Source: Coniochaeta sp. PMI_546
Taxonomy: Eukaryota > Ascomycota > Sordariomycetes > Coniochaetales > Coniochaetaceae
NCBI GenBank assembly: GCA_021432605.1
Contig: MU271154.1
Span: 62,001 to 126,000, forward strand
Direction of reading: 5' to 3'
DNA length: 64,000 nt
The translations under genes and the position numbers were made by a program. Below, piece after piece: positions 1-11,411 of the stretch (positions are counted from its first letter, which is position 1; every line of letters begins with the position of its first letter). The notes beneath the pieces are model-generated. The model saw only the letters and a program-made list of their open reading frames with translations. It made no database searches and was not told where the DNA came from.

Positions 1-2201
1 TTTGTCTCAAAAATGACCAGAAGGGCAGCTGAGACCCCTGGTTACCGTGTTGCCCGCCCCCCCCCCCCTGTCAGCCACATCTTTGCTACTATAGTAGAGC
101 AGGCACGAGGGAAGCACCGAAGTCTGGGGCAGTGTGGCCCGGGAGCAGATCCCCGGTCGGCAGTCACGACGTTTCATTTGCTGCCCTCCTGCATACCACC
201 GTAGTGCCTTCAGTTGACCGCAGTGCTTCTGTAACAGAGAGCCTCCTCCGACTCCAACTCTGCCATTTCTACATCAAGAGGCATCCTATCGCTGGTCAAG
301 TCAGCTAAGCTATTGGATGGACAATCATTTCCCAGGTTTCACTAGTCTAGTAGGCACTTTAGTATTATGCGTAGAGATCGCGCAAGCGGTGACTACATAC
401 TCGACACGCAAGTTGTTCACAAGCTGTAGCCTGCTTCTCACCCTTTCTCTGTGCCAGCGTGCAGTCGCGACAGAGAAGAAGATTCGAGTTATCAATAATT
501 GAATGGTCATCTGGCACCGCAGCTCTATTTCGAGGATTGAATCTGACTGTAGATCCCAAGGATCGGAGTGATTGCAGTCGACATAAAGTTCACGCCTATC
601 CCACTGTTACACGGTACCTGTGCGGGAGGTAAGATGTGTGCTATACCTACCACAGTAAACTTGGAAGGATTACCCCACATTCTAAAAGCGGGTTGCCTAG
701 CGAGGCTCATCGAAGTGCGTGATTCACATCATGACGAGCTTCGAAGGGCAGTTTTAAATCTTCCAGCGAGAGGTCGACGTCATGTCTTCGGTGATCCTAT
801 TTGAAAAGCTCTGCGGCCAACTTGCCACCATCAGCTTGCCCTTTCTGTCCTTGACTTTCTCTTCCTCATCTTTCAAAGTCAACCGATGAAGCAATGATTC
901 GAGGAGGACGGGCGACAGACGACGGTGTCCTTGACCGAGGCTTGCGTAACCAAGGCGCCGCGTCGTTGAACTGACTCACAGTTCGACACCCGTGTACGGC
1001 GGTTTCGATCTTGCGCATCAAGTCGTTGCCCGGGATCGACATTCCATTACGTGCTGTTCCCAGGCATCCGCTAGAACTCTCTAGACACCGCCTGACATGG
1101 GTCTTTTCCGATGTCCACAACGCTCATGGTGAGGGAGCGGATTAAGCAAGGTAGTCAAGGCGCTTTCCGCGAGATCAGCAACACAGCACCACTCACAAGA
1201 TACCCATAACCACCTCCTGCTCTCATCGTCCTCATCTTCCCGAGCTGCTTGACTTTGTATTTCGATTAGGAATCTCATTGCAGTCGCAGGGCTGACAGAG
1301 CGTGGCTGATATTTTGGCAACACCTTCGTTAGCCCATTTTCGAAACTGTCCGAAACTTTTCCAGCAAAACGTCATTCGAGTAGAGGTCAATCGTGAAGGC
1401 AGCAGAGGGTTGTACATTCATACTCGCTTGTTCATGAGCAAGGTAGCACCAGCTCCTCGCGAGACTCGTGCTTCGGAGGCTTCTCGCGGGCTGCGGCAAA
1501 CATGGCTTTCCTTGCTGAACAACGGGAGCATTGAACTGCTCCGAAAATCGTCTGACGAGCCATCTTCCATGGTTTGCTTCATCCTTGGGTAGAGATTTGA
1601 TGTTCCGCCATTGGGCCTGACTCTTTGGCTTGTGGCCAGCTTAGTTCCATAGTGATACCTACATCAGAGTATACCCCACGGACAGAGGAACAGTATGAGT
1701 AGCGTGCCTGTGCTACAAAATGAATCCATTTCCATATTTGCCAGTTATATCGCTTCTGACGGCAGGACTTACGAGTGTAAAGCCTCGCATCAGCACTTAT
1801 TTAAGCCCACGATTCCTGCTGCCAGTGGTGTTGAAGATAAGTACCTAAGATATATACAGTGAATGAGCCTGGTCTGGACTCTGGAATAATCAAATCCCAC
1901 GTTGCCAGCTGTACCCCACCTTCAAAGTGGTCCCCTTGTCCGCTCACCGCCCCGGCAGAATGGCGCCAAGATTTCGTCGGACAGGCGTCAAGCGCCGACT
2001 CCACACTGGAAAATTTCCCACCGCCAAACGAAAAATCACTGGTGTTTCGAGCCATCGCCAATCAGCACCCGCCGACCTCGTGGAAGGTTGATCTGAACTT
2101 CTTTGCTCGTGCCTTGCATGCACAGAGGCTTTCACTCGGCACATCATATCAGTATTTTGTTCATTTGCTCTTATTGATTCGAGTTGCTATTGTCCGACAA
2201 G
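1..2201. other. Intergenic, no supported gene
   Basis: Only short overlapping open frames occur on both strands, and none gives a recognisable family or a convincing splice structure. There is a C homopolymer of about a dozen bases near 57-68. The last ~100 bases before 2202 are probably the promoter and leader of the RRP14 gene. Confidence 0.5.
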
Positions 2202-4083
2202 ATGGCGGAAGCATCATTACAAGTATGTGCCGGTGCAGCAACCCCGCCGCGAGGATATTGCCCTGCGGCTGGAATTGATGCGGAATGTTGCTGACAACTG
2301 CGCTTCAGGACCGTCTGCGCGAGCATTCAAAGGCATTTGACGGTCTACTATCTCTGATACCAGCCAAGATGTATTATGGAGAGGACACAAGTGTACGTTG
2401 ACATCTCTTTTGCTGCCCTAATCTAGGTCTCTTCCTTGGGTGGCGCACCAGCCCTCGACCTTGCCAGCCATACCGCACGATACATCGTACCTGCAATGTA
2501 CTGGCTGCTCACACCTCTCGCCACAGGATCAATGGAAGAAGAAGAAGCAAACCAAAGCAGAGGCCAAGGCAGCGAAGAGGAATAAGCTGGATCCCGACAG
2601 CGAGCTCAACAAGAACGCCAAGGAGGTCATGGACGAGCGGGCACGCAACAAGCGCAAGCTGCGCGACATGCAAGACTCTCCGGAAGCCGACAGCGAAGGA
2701 GACGACGACGATGTCAGCCTCGACCTTGACGTCGAGAAGGAGAAGCCTGGCGAGGGACTGAAGAAGAAGGTTGCTCCAGCTGAGACCGAAACCGAGGAAA
2801 CTGCCAGCAAGAAGCCGAAGCTTGCAGAAGACGATAAGCCAGAGGAGGGACCAAGCGAAACGTCAAAGGCCAAGACGGATAAGAAACTAGCCAAGCAAAA
2901 GAAGAAGGAAGAGAAGGAATCGAAGAAGAAGGCAAAGAAGGAGGCCAAGTCAGATAAGGCTGCCGTTGAAAAAGCGACACAAGTTGCCGACGCCGAGCCA
3001 GCAGAGGAGGACCAGCCAGCGCCAGAGAAGAAACAGGAGCAACGGTCAAAGAGCAGCAAGGACGTCATCCAAGAATCGACAGAATCCGACCCATCACCCG
3101 AAGCAGATGCTGAGATGGAACAAATATCCGTTCCCGGCCTGGTCGACGAAGACGACTCCACGTCGGCCTCGACACCACACTCACCCGTCTTCGACACCGC
3201 CCCAGTAGCCTCCAACCCCTCCTCCGTCGAAGCAGCCAGCACAACCACCTCCCTCGCCTCAGCCGTCGCCCCCTCCGAGAAGCCAAAACACATCAAGATC
3301 CCTACCGACACGACCGCCCTCCGCGCCCGTCTAGCAGCACGCATCGAGGCCCTCCGCGCAGCCCGCAAGGCCGACGGCTCAGACGGCAAGCCGATCCTGA
3401 CCCGGTCCGAGCTCATCGAGGAGCGCCGCCGGAAGCAGGCTCAGCGCAAAGCGCACAAGAAAGAGCTCCGCCTGAAAGCCAAGCAGGAAGAGGACCTCAA
3501 GCGCGAGGAGGCCCTGGCCTCGGCCCGCAACTCTCCGGGGGGCAGCCTGATGAGCCCCATGATCCCCTCCATCAACGACGACGTCGAGACGTCCTTCTCC
3601 TTCGGCCGCGTCGCCTTCGCCGACGGCACGACCCTGTCCCGCGACCTCGCCTACGAGAAGGAGTCCGGCCCGCAGAAGAAGAAGCTCGACCCCAAGTCGG
3701 CGCTGGCCAAGGTCGAGGCCCAGAAGCGCCGCCTGGCCGAGCTGGACGAGGACAAGCGCAAGGACATCCTCGAGAAGGAGACGTGGCTGGCCGCGCGGAG
3801 GAAGGCGGAGGGCGAGAAGGTCCGGGACGACGAGGCGCTGCTGAAGAAGGCCGTGAAGAGGAAGGAGAAGGCCAAGCAGAAGAGCGAGAAGGAGTGGAAG
3901 GAGCGCAAGGCCGGGGTCGCAAAGGGGATCCACGATAGGCAGAAGAAGAGGGAGGCCAACCTGCAGGCGAGGCGGGACGGGAAGGGCCAGAAGGGGAAGA
4001 AGAAGAATGGGCCTACTAAGAAGAAGGCTGCCAGGCCTGGGTTTGAGGGGAGTTTTAGTGTTGGGGGCGGGAAGAAGAGGTAA
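2202..4083 (+). CDS. RRP14: Ribosome biogenesis protein Rrp14 / SURF6 family
   Basis: Nucleolar protein needed for pre-rRNA processing and assembly of both ribosomal subunits. I model three exons: 2202-2222, 2309-2392 and 2527-4083, giving 553 aa. Introns begin GTATGT and GTACGT and end CTTCAG and CCACAG. Exons 1-2 restore the conserved Rrp14 N-terminal domain: residues 8-35 include the stretch SKAFDGLLSLIPAKMYYGED. The middle is acidic and lysine-rich low complexity with coiled-coil character. The C-terminal SURF6 domain (about residue 300 on) contains ALRARLAARIEALR and SELIEERRRKQAQRK, and the tail is very basic, as expected for an RNA-binding nucleolar protein. The longest single open frame starts at a GTG inside intron 2 and is not the true start. 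The gene converges on VPS74. Confidence 0.95.
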
Positions 4084-4874
4084 AGGGGCAGGTGAGGAAT
4101 GAAGGATGATGTGGATGAGGATGTACATTGCATTTGCGTTGTATAGGCGTTTTTCATGGGGGAGGGCGTTAGTGGTCTCCATCTCGGCATACCTTCGTTC
4201 ATAGGGCTCATATGGCGTACCAAAAGAATGGACACGATTTAACAAGTGCTCAAGGTCCTTTTCTTGTCTGCACCGTGAGAGGAGGGGGACAGTTTCCAGT
4301 TCGCTGTGCGCTTGAATTTAATATGTAAAAACGAACTCATGAAGCATGAACTCCTAATAACCCATTCACCCCTTTTCCAGAGACGATCAGTCATCAAGAA
4401 ACCTGACATCAAGAAAAAAAAAACCCGACAAGAGAGAAAAAATTAGAAGAAAAGCCTTGCCAATATAACACAGTTTGGGTGGGAAAAGGAAGAAAGTCTC
4501 GTGTTGTGCCTTTGACCAGGCGAACCCTCCTCCCAGCAGAGCGAGTGCGACGTCTGAGCTGCAGAGCCACAGGCAGCCAGACAGTTGCCAGAGAAAAGGT
4601 CATTTCACTCGGCACAAGCTGAACGGACATTTTAGCATGTAAAATGTTGCTCCTGGACAGTTCAGCCATCGTTATGCATGTAGATGCTCACCCTGAAGTC
4701 CATGGCTTCCCCATCATGGCGACAGTGTCAGATTGCTACAAGCCCAGGTCCGCTGTCATGCCATGTCCTGCGTGTCGGGCCCTCCTACTAAAGACTGCGT
4801 CCGACGGGAGAAGTGATCGATGATCGGAGGACCGGAATGCCTGGGTGAGATGAGTCCGTAACTAGCCAAACGGC
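4084..4874. other. Convergent intergenic, 3' UTR space of RRP14 and VPS74
   Basis: About 0.8 kb between two converging genes. It contains an A-rich run near 4414-4442 that could serve 3' end formation on the + strand. No gene seen. Confidence 0.6.
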
Positions 4875-6213
4875 TTATAGCAGTGAGTCGAGTCTCGTAA
4901 AGACGTTCAGACAGGCGGCGACAACCTCGAGCTGGAGTTCCTTGTCCTTGGCCTTATTCACTTCCTACATCACGACAGCCACACGATTTAGTCTCTTGTT
5001 TCAACAGTTTCAACTAGCACGACCAGATGCAAAGAAGGACATACCTCAGCAATGACCTGCGGCAGATTAGCCCCGATTCCGTTCCCCGTAGCCTTCTTCC
5101 CAAACGGCCACTGGCTGTAATCGGCGAGCAGCTCGTCCGTCTGCGTGAAGGCCCGCTCCCTCGCCTCGTGGCCCAGGGTGCTCAGGGCGTTCTCCAGCAC
5201 GTTGGCCGCGTACGCGGCGCACACCATGGCGACCGTCCGGATGTACCTGAACTCGAGGTTCTCGGGCAGGAACTGCGAACCCGGCAGCACGACGGTGCGC
5301 TGGGTGAGGACGTTGCGCACCCGCCTCCGGATCTCCTCCTTGGCGCCGCCGTCGGCCACGGGGTGCGTGGCCATGTCGAATAGCAGGAAGTTGCGCTTCT
5401 CGGTCCGCAGGATGCCCTTGTCCACCAGGCCCTTGGCGAGCCGCTCGCGGACCTGTTTGAGTTGGTAGCCTATCTTCATCAAATTCCAGGTCTCGCCTGA
5501 ATTTTTTACTCTGTCAGTTCCTCCTTTCTTGATTATTGGTTCGCGGAAGAAAAGGGGAGGGGGGAGGAGAGAGACGGACCGCTCATCAAGTCGATCCACG
5601 AGCTGACGCTCATCTTCTCGCTGCTCTTCATCATCTTTAGCGCCTCGTCCAGCAGCACCTCGCCCGTCAGCGTGTCGTCGATGACCTCGATGACGCGGTC
5701 GGGCAGCGGGAAGCGCCGCCGTGCAGGGTCCTTCTGCATGCTGATGCGGCCGCGGAAGGCGAGCTCGAGGACGATACAGCCGCGCAGGGCGTAGGAGATG
5801 TTGTCGTTCCAGAATGAAAGGTAGCCCTGTTCCCACGAATGACAATTAGCTCTGTCTGTCTCTCTCTCTCTCTCTATGTGTGTGTGTCTTTCTCTCTCCG
5901 CCTAATATGCCGTGATAGATGTGGACAGGCTGACCTGTTTATCTTTGAGCCCCAAGAGCAGCACCTCCTCCATCAACGTCAGCTTGGGCTGCTTGCTCCG
6001 CTCGGCGCTCTCGCTGATATCCCTTGGGTCGAAGGCAATCTTGTGTCCGTTCTCGCCGCTCTCGTAGCTCGTCTCGGGCGTGCTGTCTTTGAAGTTGCTC
6101 GACGAGTTTGACCGGCCGATGCCACTGCCGCCCTCATCTCCGTTGGCAGAGCCACCGCCGCCGCCGCCGCCGCCGCCGCCTCTTCGGCGGGTCAGACCTG
6201 ATGTCGACGCCAT
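4875..6213 (-). CDS. VPS74: Vps74 / Golgi phosphoprotein 3 (GPP34) family
   Basis: PI4P-binding peripheral Golgi protein that retains glycosyltransferases in the Golgi by bridging them to COPI. Four exons on the minus strand: 6213-5935, 5826-5580, 5496-5045 and 4964-4875, giving 355 aa. Family motifs are clear: [16 protein letters not shown] at the end of exon 1 continuing into [17 protein letters not shown] in exon 2, then [18 protein letters not shown], and [10 protein letters not shown] in exon 3. The last exon encodes [19 protein letters not shown] and ends with LDSLL, the family's usual C-terminus. The N-terminal ~60 residues are low complexity with a ten-glycine run preceded by a basic RRR cluster. 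Intron 1 carries a CT/GT microsatellite. Confidence 0.95.
5859..5888. repeat. CT then GT microsatellite in VPS74 intron 1
   Basis: A (TC)n tract runs directly into a (TG)n tract inside the first intron of VPS74. On the coding strand this reads as GA/CA repeats, so it is not the intron's polypyrimidine tract. Confidence 0.85.
6155..6180. repeat. GCC trinucleotide repeat coding polyglycine
   Basis: About eight or nine uninterrupted GCC units on the + strand, read as GGC (glycine) codons in the VPS74 N-terminal tail. Such a tract is likely to vary in length between isolates. Confidence 0.9.
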
Positions 6214-8533
6214 GTCTGTAGTTGTGCGGGCGTTGTTGTGACTATGGGGGAGTATGGTTGGAGGTCAGTGATCGGTATGGTGGAATTTCGAGGGATAAGG
6301 CTGAAGCGCTGGGCGACAAAAGGGGTTTTCGTCCGCCAATTGCGTCCAATGTCGATGAAAGCTCGAATATGGCTCAGTGCAATGCAGCACGGTGTTCCGT
6401 GCCTGATCGCTGGGATTGATCGGTGAGCTATCGAATGATTACTCGCGTGCCGGTATCAAGAGCGGCGCAGATATTCTTGGTTGCCTGGGCCGAGAGTCTA
6501 GACTAATAACGGTCCGGTTGGGATGCAGTCAAAGAAACTTGGGAATCAAGCATCAAGAAAAATGTGGGGTCCTCTGAGATCGCGTCGAGGTCTTGGCCCA
6601 GTCTGGCGCGCAAAGAAGACGACTGGATGGACAGTTCTGTTTTGTGGTTGATTTCTATCGTGTCGTGTGCCTTCGACAAGAGATGCGTCCTGTCCGCCTT
6701 CAAGGCACAATCCAATCCTCCATCCCTTACTACCTTACCTTACGTACCCGAAAATCCCCTTTTTTTTTCTTACGACGCAGCTGAACTCAAGCCACAGACC
6801 GTCAAACGAGGTGCATATGCCAATATCGATACCCCACATTGCATTATGGCTGGTGAGAGTGTGTGGCTTGACTACACAAGGTACATCCACCGCGTGCCCT
6901 TTCTCCCTCGTCAGAATCGCAGTGAAATCTGTATACTTGCGCACCAATTGTCTCAGCTATGGTGGGAAGACATGGGAATGCTTCACGTATAAAGAAAAGG
7001 ACTCTCAAGCTTCTCCTGACACGCGCTGACCCCAAATGGTGGGAAATGGTGAATTGGACGATGCACTTTCTTGGTGCAACGCGAGACGTGGGTCAAATCA
7101 GCTATGTAAGTTAAGGCACCGTCGTGCCCTTCTTCGCGTTCAGAAATGCAGTGCAAGGGAAATATTCTCCGTAACTCGATGACTTCATTGGGAAATTTTG
7201 CTTCAGAATACAGAGCAAAAGGGCATTCCAGTGCCACAACTTCTATTTCGACATCGTGGTGGGAGTTTAGGCTGGTTGAAGGTTAAGGTAAAGCACAATG
7301 GCCTGCTTCAGGTCTGGAATTGCAGTGAAGTCTGAGCCACGTCGCCCAGCATGGGTCACAACAACAACGAGGCTGAGCAAGTACATGCGCAGTACACTAT
7401 GTGGTGACGAATATGTCTCTTACGCTGCACCTCCGTTGGCCCTCGAAGTCTGTGCCTCCAGCTGTAACGCTGTAACGCCTTGTCACTTGCCGGCTGCACA
7501 ACCACCATCGTCGACCGATGAACATGCATGACCTCTCGGTCCCATACATTGACGTAGAAGTGATATCTGTTACGATATTAGCTCACGTCTCCAATCATCA
7601 CCGGGAACACAGGGTTTTAATCAGAGGCATACCAAGAAATCGAGAAGATGTGGGCTGGATGAGGGGAGAGTGAGGGTAGATCTAATCAATATACATTGCA
7701 GCTCAGCTATGCTCTGTGTTACCTCGCACATGGAGCTTGTGCATCCCAGATCCCGCAGCTGCCGTGCTTTCATCTGTGCTTGATAGCACCGCTTCGTAGC
7801 ATATACCCCCGGTGTCAGGGCTATAAGTCCGAGGTTCAGACCATGGGACCGAGTTCTTCTTAGCAGAACCGGACCTAGATGCGGATTCTGACCTGGTGCG
7901 AGTAATATACGTGAAGCTCGTGGTCTCGGTGCATCACATACCGACTGCAGTGTCTCTGTACAATGTTGCCATGTAACGATGGTCATGTCCATCTGAACTT
8001 GGACACACAGTCACGAAGCATGTCGAACTAACGGCGGCCATCGTAGCAATGTAAACAGCCAGTAAGCCAGTCAGAGAACCAAGCAAGGCCAAGCCGTCAG
8101 ATTTCTCTCTGGGGTATAAATGCAACACTTGGATAGGGCGGCTCGTTTTCGTAGGCTGCGGAAGAGGTGGGTAAGAATGCGGGAGATGCGGACACTTTTT
8201 TGTCTTCTCATGGCAGAGAAGAGCCGCAGTGACGTGTCCGGCGTCGTATGACAGGGATCGCGTTCAAGCTGCGCATGTTTGTTTGTGTGATGAGTGATGA
8301 CCAGACAGTTGCTGGTGACAATGTAGCGCTTCAGAAAGGCCTCGACAGCTAGCACTCACACTTGGGCTTATCCAATGTCGACAACAACGCCCTAGAAAAC
8401 TCTCCGGGACCGTCCGCCGCATCTTGAGTACGTGACGGACTCTGATGGTGAACGACACGTGTTGTTTCGACCATTTGATATTGTTGTTGAAATAAGCATT
8501 CAGCCAATGGAGAGGGTTTAACCAATATCTAGT

Positions 8534-8599
8534 TCAGCCAAAGCAGCCAAAAGCAGCCAAAGTAGCCAAAAGTAGCCAGAGTAGGTAGCCAAAGTAGCG
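8534..8599. repeat. Imperfect tandem repeat of AGCCAAA(A)G(C/T)
   Basis: Roughly six or seven degenerate copies of a 9-10 base unit, AGCCAAAGC / AGCCAAAAGT. It is non-coding and lies between VPS74 and eIF2A. Confidence 0.8.
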
Positions 8600-8772
8600 T
8601 CCCGGCGGAAGGCACCAGCCATTAGCCACTGGAAACTTGCATTCCTAAGAATAACAACAGTGAAGGTCAGAGGCATCCACATCAACTTCCACAAAAAGTC
8701 TAAGATAGGCACTGATAGGCACTGCGCGAGCATTGAGGATAACCTCTATTGATTTTCTTTAGTTTCTTCCAT

Positions 8773-9027
8773 CTAGTCTATAGACTTTTGGTAGTCAATA
8801 CCGTCATGCGCCAACCCCGTGGGCTTCGTAACAAGTTTCGCTGATGGCCGTGATCCATCAACGGCGTTACGCTGGGCAATGACCTTTGCAAAGTCGACAA
8901 AGACCTCTTGGAAGCAGAAGTCTTTTGTGCGGCGTGGCAGCACAAAACCAGTGCCAATCGCCAGTCCACCCAAACGCCATTCCCCATACAATTTCCAAGC
9001 CCTGACCTCCCTATGTCCATATGCAAC
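8773..9027 (-). pseudogene. Exon-like segment, unknown protein C-terminus
   Basis: An 84-codon open frame on the minus strand begins right after an AAATAG that could be a splice acceptor and ends in TAG. The translation has ordinary globular composition, including WKLYGEWRLGGLAIGTGFVLP, FQEVFVDFAKVIAQRN and KLVTKPTGLAHDGIDY, unlike the neighbouring noise frames. I do not recognise the family and see no convincing upstream exon before the eIF2A gene ends at 9225. It is either the last exon of an unusual gene or a decayed fragment. Other frames are also open here, so support is weak. Confidence 0.3.
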
Positions 9028-9224
9028 CTATTTGCATCGCTGAATTCTTGCGTAATTCGACACCGTGTATGGACAAGCATTGCGATCCGACCTTGCTAGC
9101 CATTATCGTAACACGTAGGTGTCCATCAGTCGTCTCGTCAGATTTGAAAGCTTGACCTAGTAAGTGCATCAGAGAAACCGCGGACGGATGGCCGTGACGA
9201 TAAGTGGTTTCAAAGTGATGCATC

Positions 9225-11411
9225 CTACGAAGCCCTCTCCAGGGCTTCAAGCTCCTTCATCACCTGGGACTTGGTGCTCATCTTCTTCATCTGGGTATCC
9301 TCCAACTTCTCGCCTCCTGCGAGACGCATTTCCAGGTCCTCGATAGCGCGAATCTTTTTCTGCAAGCTTCGCATCTTCTTGGCATTGGGATTATTCGCGT
9401 CATTGGCAGGCGACAGGGGAGCTCCGCCTTGATGCTCCGCCGCCGGACCGGTAGGAGCGTGCACCTGCTGCGGCTGCTGGTTCTGATAGCTCTGATGGCG
9501 CGCATCTCCGTTGCCCTGGGCAGGACGGCTGTGGTCCCGCGGTCCGCGCTGCGTGTTGCTCCTGTTGCGACCTCCAGGCCCGTGCATGTTGTTCCGAGAC
9601 TGGCTTCGCGAGTGGTGATGCTGTCCGCGACGGTCCGGGCTACGTCCCTCGTTACCGGACGAGTGTGGGAACTCCCGCGAAGGAGGAGCAAGGCTGGCTC
9701 CTCCCTGGGCATGCTGCTCGCCGTCACCATTGGCTGCGGCGCCGTCCTTGTTCTTCTTGCCGCGCTTCTTCTTGTTCTTAGCCGCGGCCTTGGACAACGC
9801 CTCATCACCGTCAACGGGCGTGGCTCCAGGCACAGAAGGAGCCGGCTCCGCAAACTCGGCGCCGGGAACCTGGCGGCGCGCACGACCGAATCCGTTAGGG
9901 CCGATCGAAGGCGTGCCGTTGCCAGCGACATGAGCCGCGCCGCCCTCATCCTCGCGCTTGAAGTGAAGAGGCGTCGACGTGCCCCGAGCTCCAGGCGGGC
10001 GGTAGGCGCCAGCAGGCTTGGAAGGTGTCTTGACTGTGCCCAGATAGGCCAGAGCTGACTTGTGCGGCGTGGGGATCGGGTGCAACGGGTCGCCTCCAGG
10101 AAGATCTTCCGGCCGGGCGGGGCGCCAGGTGGCGTGGTACAATTCGACAAAGTCCTCGTTGTACATGATACCTCCACCGACGTGCCACAGCTTGATACCA
10201 TTGTCGACTCTCAGGCGCGGCGAAGTGGTAGCCGTCATAATATAACGGCTGTCGGGGCTCCAGGTACAGACACTGGGGTTGCCGCTCTCAATGGTGGTGA
10301 CCTTCCGGTAGTCCTTCTCGAGATCGTAGACATCAATTTGACCAGCAAGGTTGCCAAAGCCGGCGACTAGGACAAATCTGCCAGTGGGCGAGAAGATGAT
10401 GGTGTTGCGCGGGCCAATGGGGAACGAATGAGTTTCAATGGCCCTCTGGTTGAAGATGGTCGTCTTGGCCGGCATGAAGCCGTAGACGACTCCAAATTCC
10501 CTCCCATTGGGGGACCAGGATACATCGTGGATAGGCCCTTCCTTGTTGAGCGAGATGCGGGCGTCGAAGGTGCCATTCGCGCTTAGCAGGTACATGTTCG
10601 TCTCTCCGTAGTAACTCTTGTTCGACTTGTCCACTTCTGTCTGTGCCAGCACAATAAGGCTTGTGCCTTGAGCATTCCACTTCAGTTGAACCTTGTCGCC
10701 CTTGAAGAATGTCTTCTGCGAGATGGGCGTCGTGAATTGGGGCACATTGAAGACCTTGACGGAAGCAGGTTGGCCCTTAAAAGCATGTTAGCGGATGTGT
10801 AAAACAGAGCATGGGTCATTACGAACCTTTCTCTCAGGGACGAAGACGGCGACGTTCTGGTGCTGGCCAGGGGAAACGGCAAAATCCGTCACGCCCTCGA
10901 CTCGCAGCTTGTTCCAAACGGTGGAGAGGTCGTGGCTCTCGTAGAACTGGACCTCGTTGGTCACTAGCCGGGCGCAGAATCGTTCGTCGGCAGTGTACTG
11001 GAGGTTCCAGCCTGACATGGACTTCTGCACGAACTTTCCAAGCGGCTGCCTGTCGGCATCGTCAGCAACGTCTTCGATGACGCGCCAGATCTTGAAGTTC
11101 TTGGCGGCGTCGCCGCTCTCGTCCTTGGAGGGGCGCTCCCAGGTGCTCAGGTAGGTACCCTTGGGAGAGAAGGCCAGGTCGTAGACCGTCGTCAAGGGCA
11201 GGGACGTCAGGATGTGGCCGACGGAGGCATCAACAACGTTGACGCCTTGATCGTAGGCGTAGGCGAAGTAGCGGCCGCAGGGAGAGTAGACACAGCACCG
11301 GAGGGTCCCCTCGGGCTCGACGAACCCAGGAAGGCGCTCGTAGACGGGCGCGGCGTCAACGACGCCAATGGCCTTCTGGGTCCGGTAGGCAAACTGCAGT
11401 GGGCTGGCCAT
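9225..11411 (-). CDS. Eukaryotic translation initiation factor eIF2A
   Basis: Non-canonical initiation factor (not a subunit of eIF2) that can deliver initiator tRNA to the 40S ribosome. Two exons: 11411-10827 and 10775-9225, giving 711 aa. The 51-nt intron starts GTTCGT and ends TTTTAAG. The N-terminal part is a beta-propeller with WD-like blades, for example LRCCVYSPCGRYFAYAYDQG and VYDLAFSPKGTYLSTWERP. The eIF2A domain in exon 2 contains IHDVSWSPNGREFGVVYGFMP and NTIIFSPTGRFVLVAGFGN. Residues ~430-640 are low complexity, rich in Gly, Arg, His and Asn. The C-terminus has the family's helical signature KIRAIEDLEMRLAGGEKLED. Start is the ATG at 11411 (MASPLQFAYRTQK). Length is normal for filamentous fungi. 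Confidence 0.95.

Larger units (their letters stand above)
6214..9224. other. 3-kb intergenic between VPS74 and eIF2A
   Basis: The VPS74 promoter lies at the low end. A pyrimidine/TACC-rich patch with TACCTTACCTTACG occurs near 6733-6747. Open frames of 60-140 codons occur on both strands, but most start at non-ATG codons and resemble nothing I know. The one exception is the exon-like minus-strand segment at 8773-9027, listed separately, and a short tandem repeat at 8534-8599. Confidence 0.5.

Noticed and set aside
3379-4245. 288-codon minus-strand ORF opposite RRP14
   Set aside because: Leucine/proline-rich shadow of lysine-rich RRP14 codons.
6564-6992. 142-codon ORF between VPS74 and eIF2A
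   Set aside because: GTG start and heterogeneous composition; no homology cues.
7770-7850. Possible tRNA-like stretch around GGTTCAGACC
   Set aside because: No acceptor stem pairing and no proper A/B boxes.
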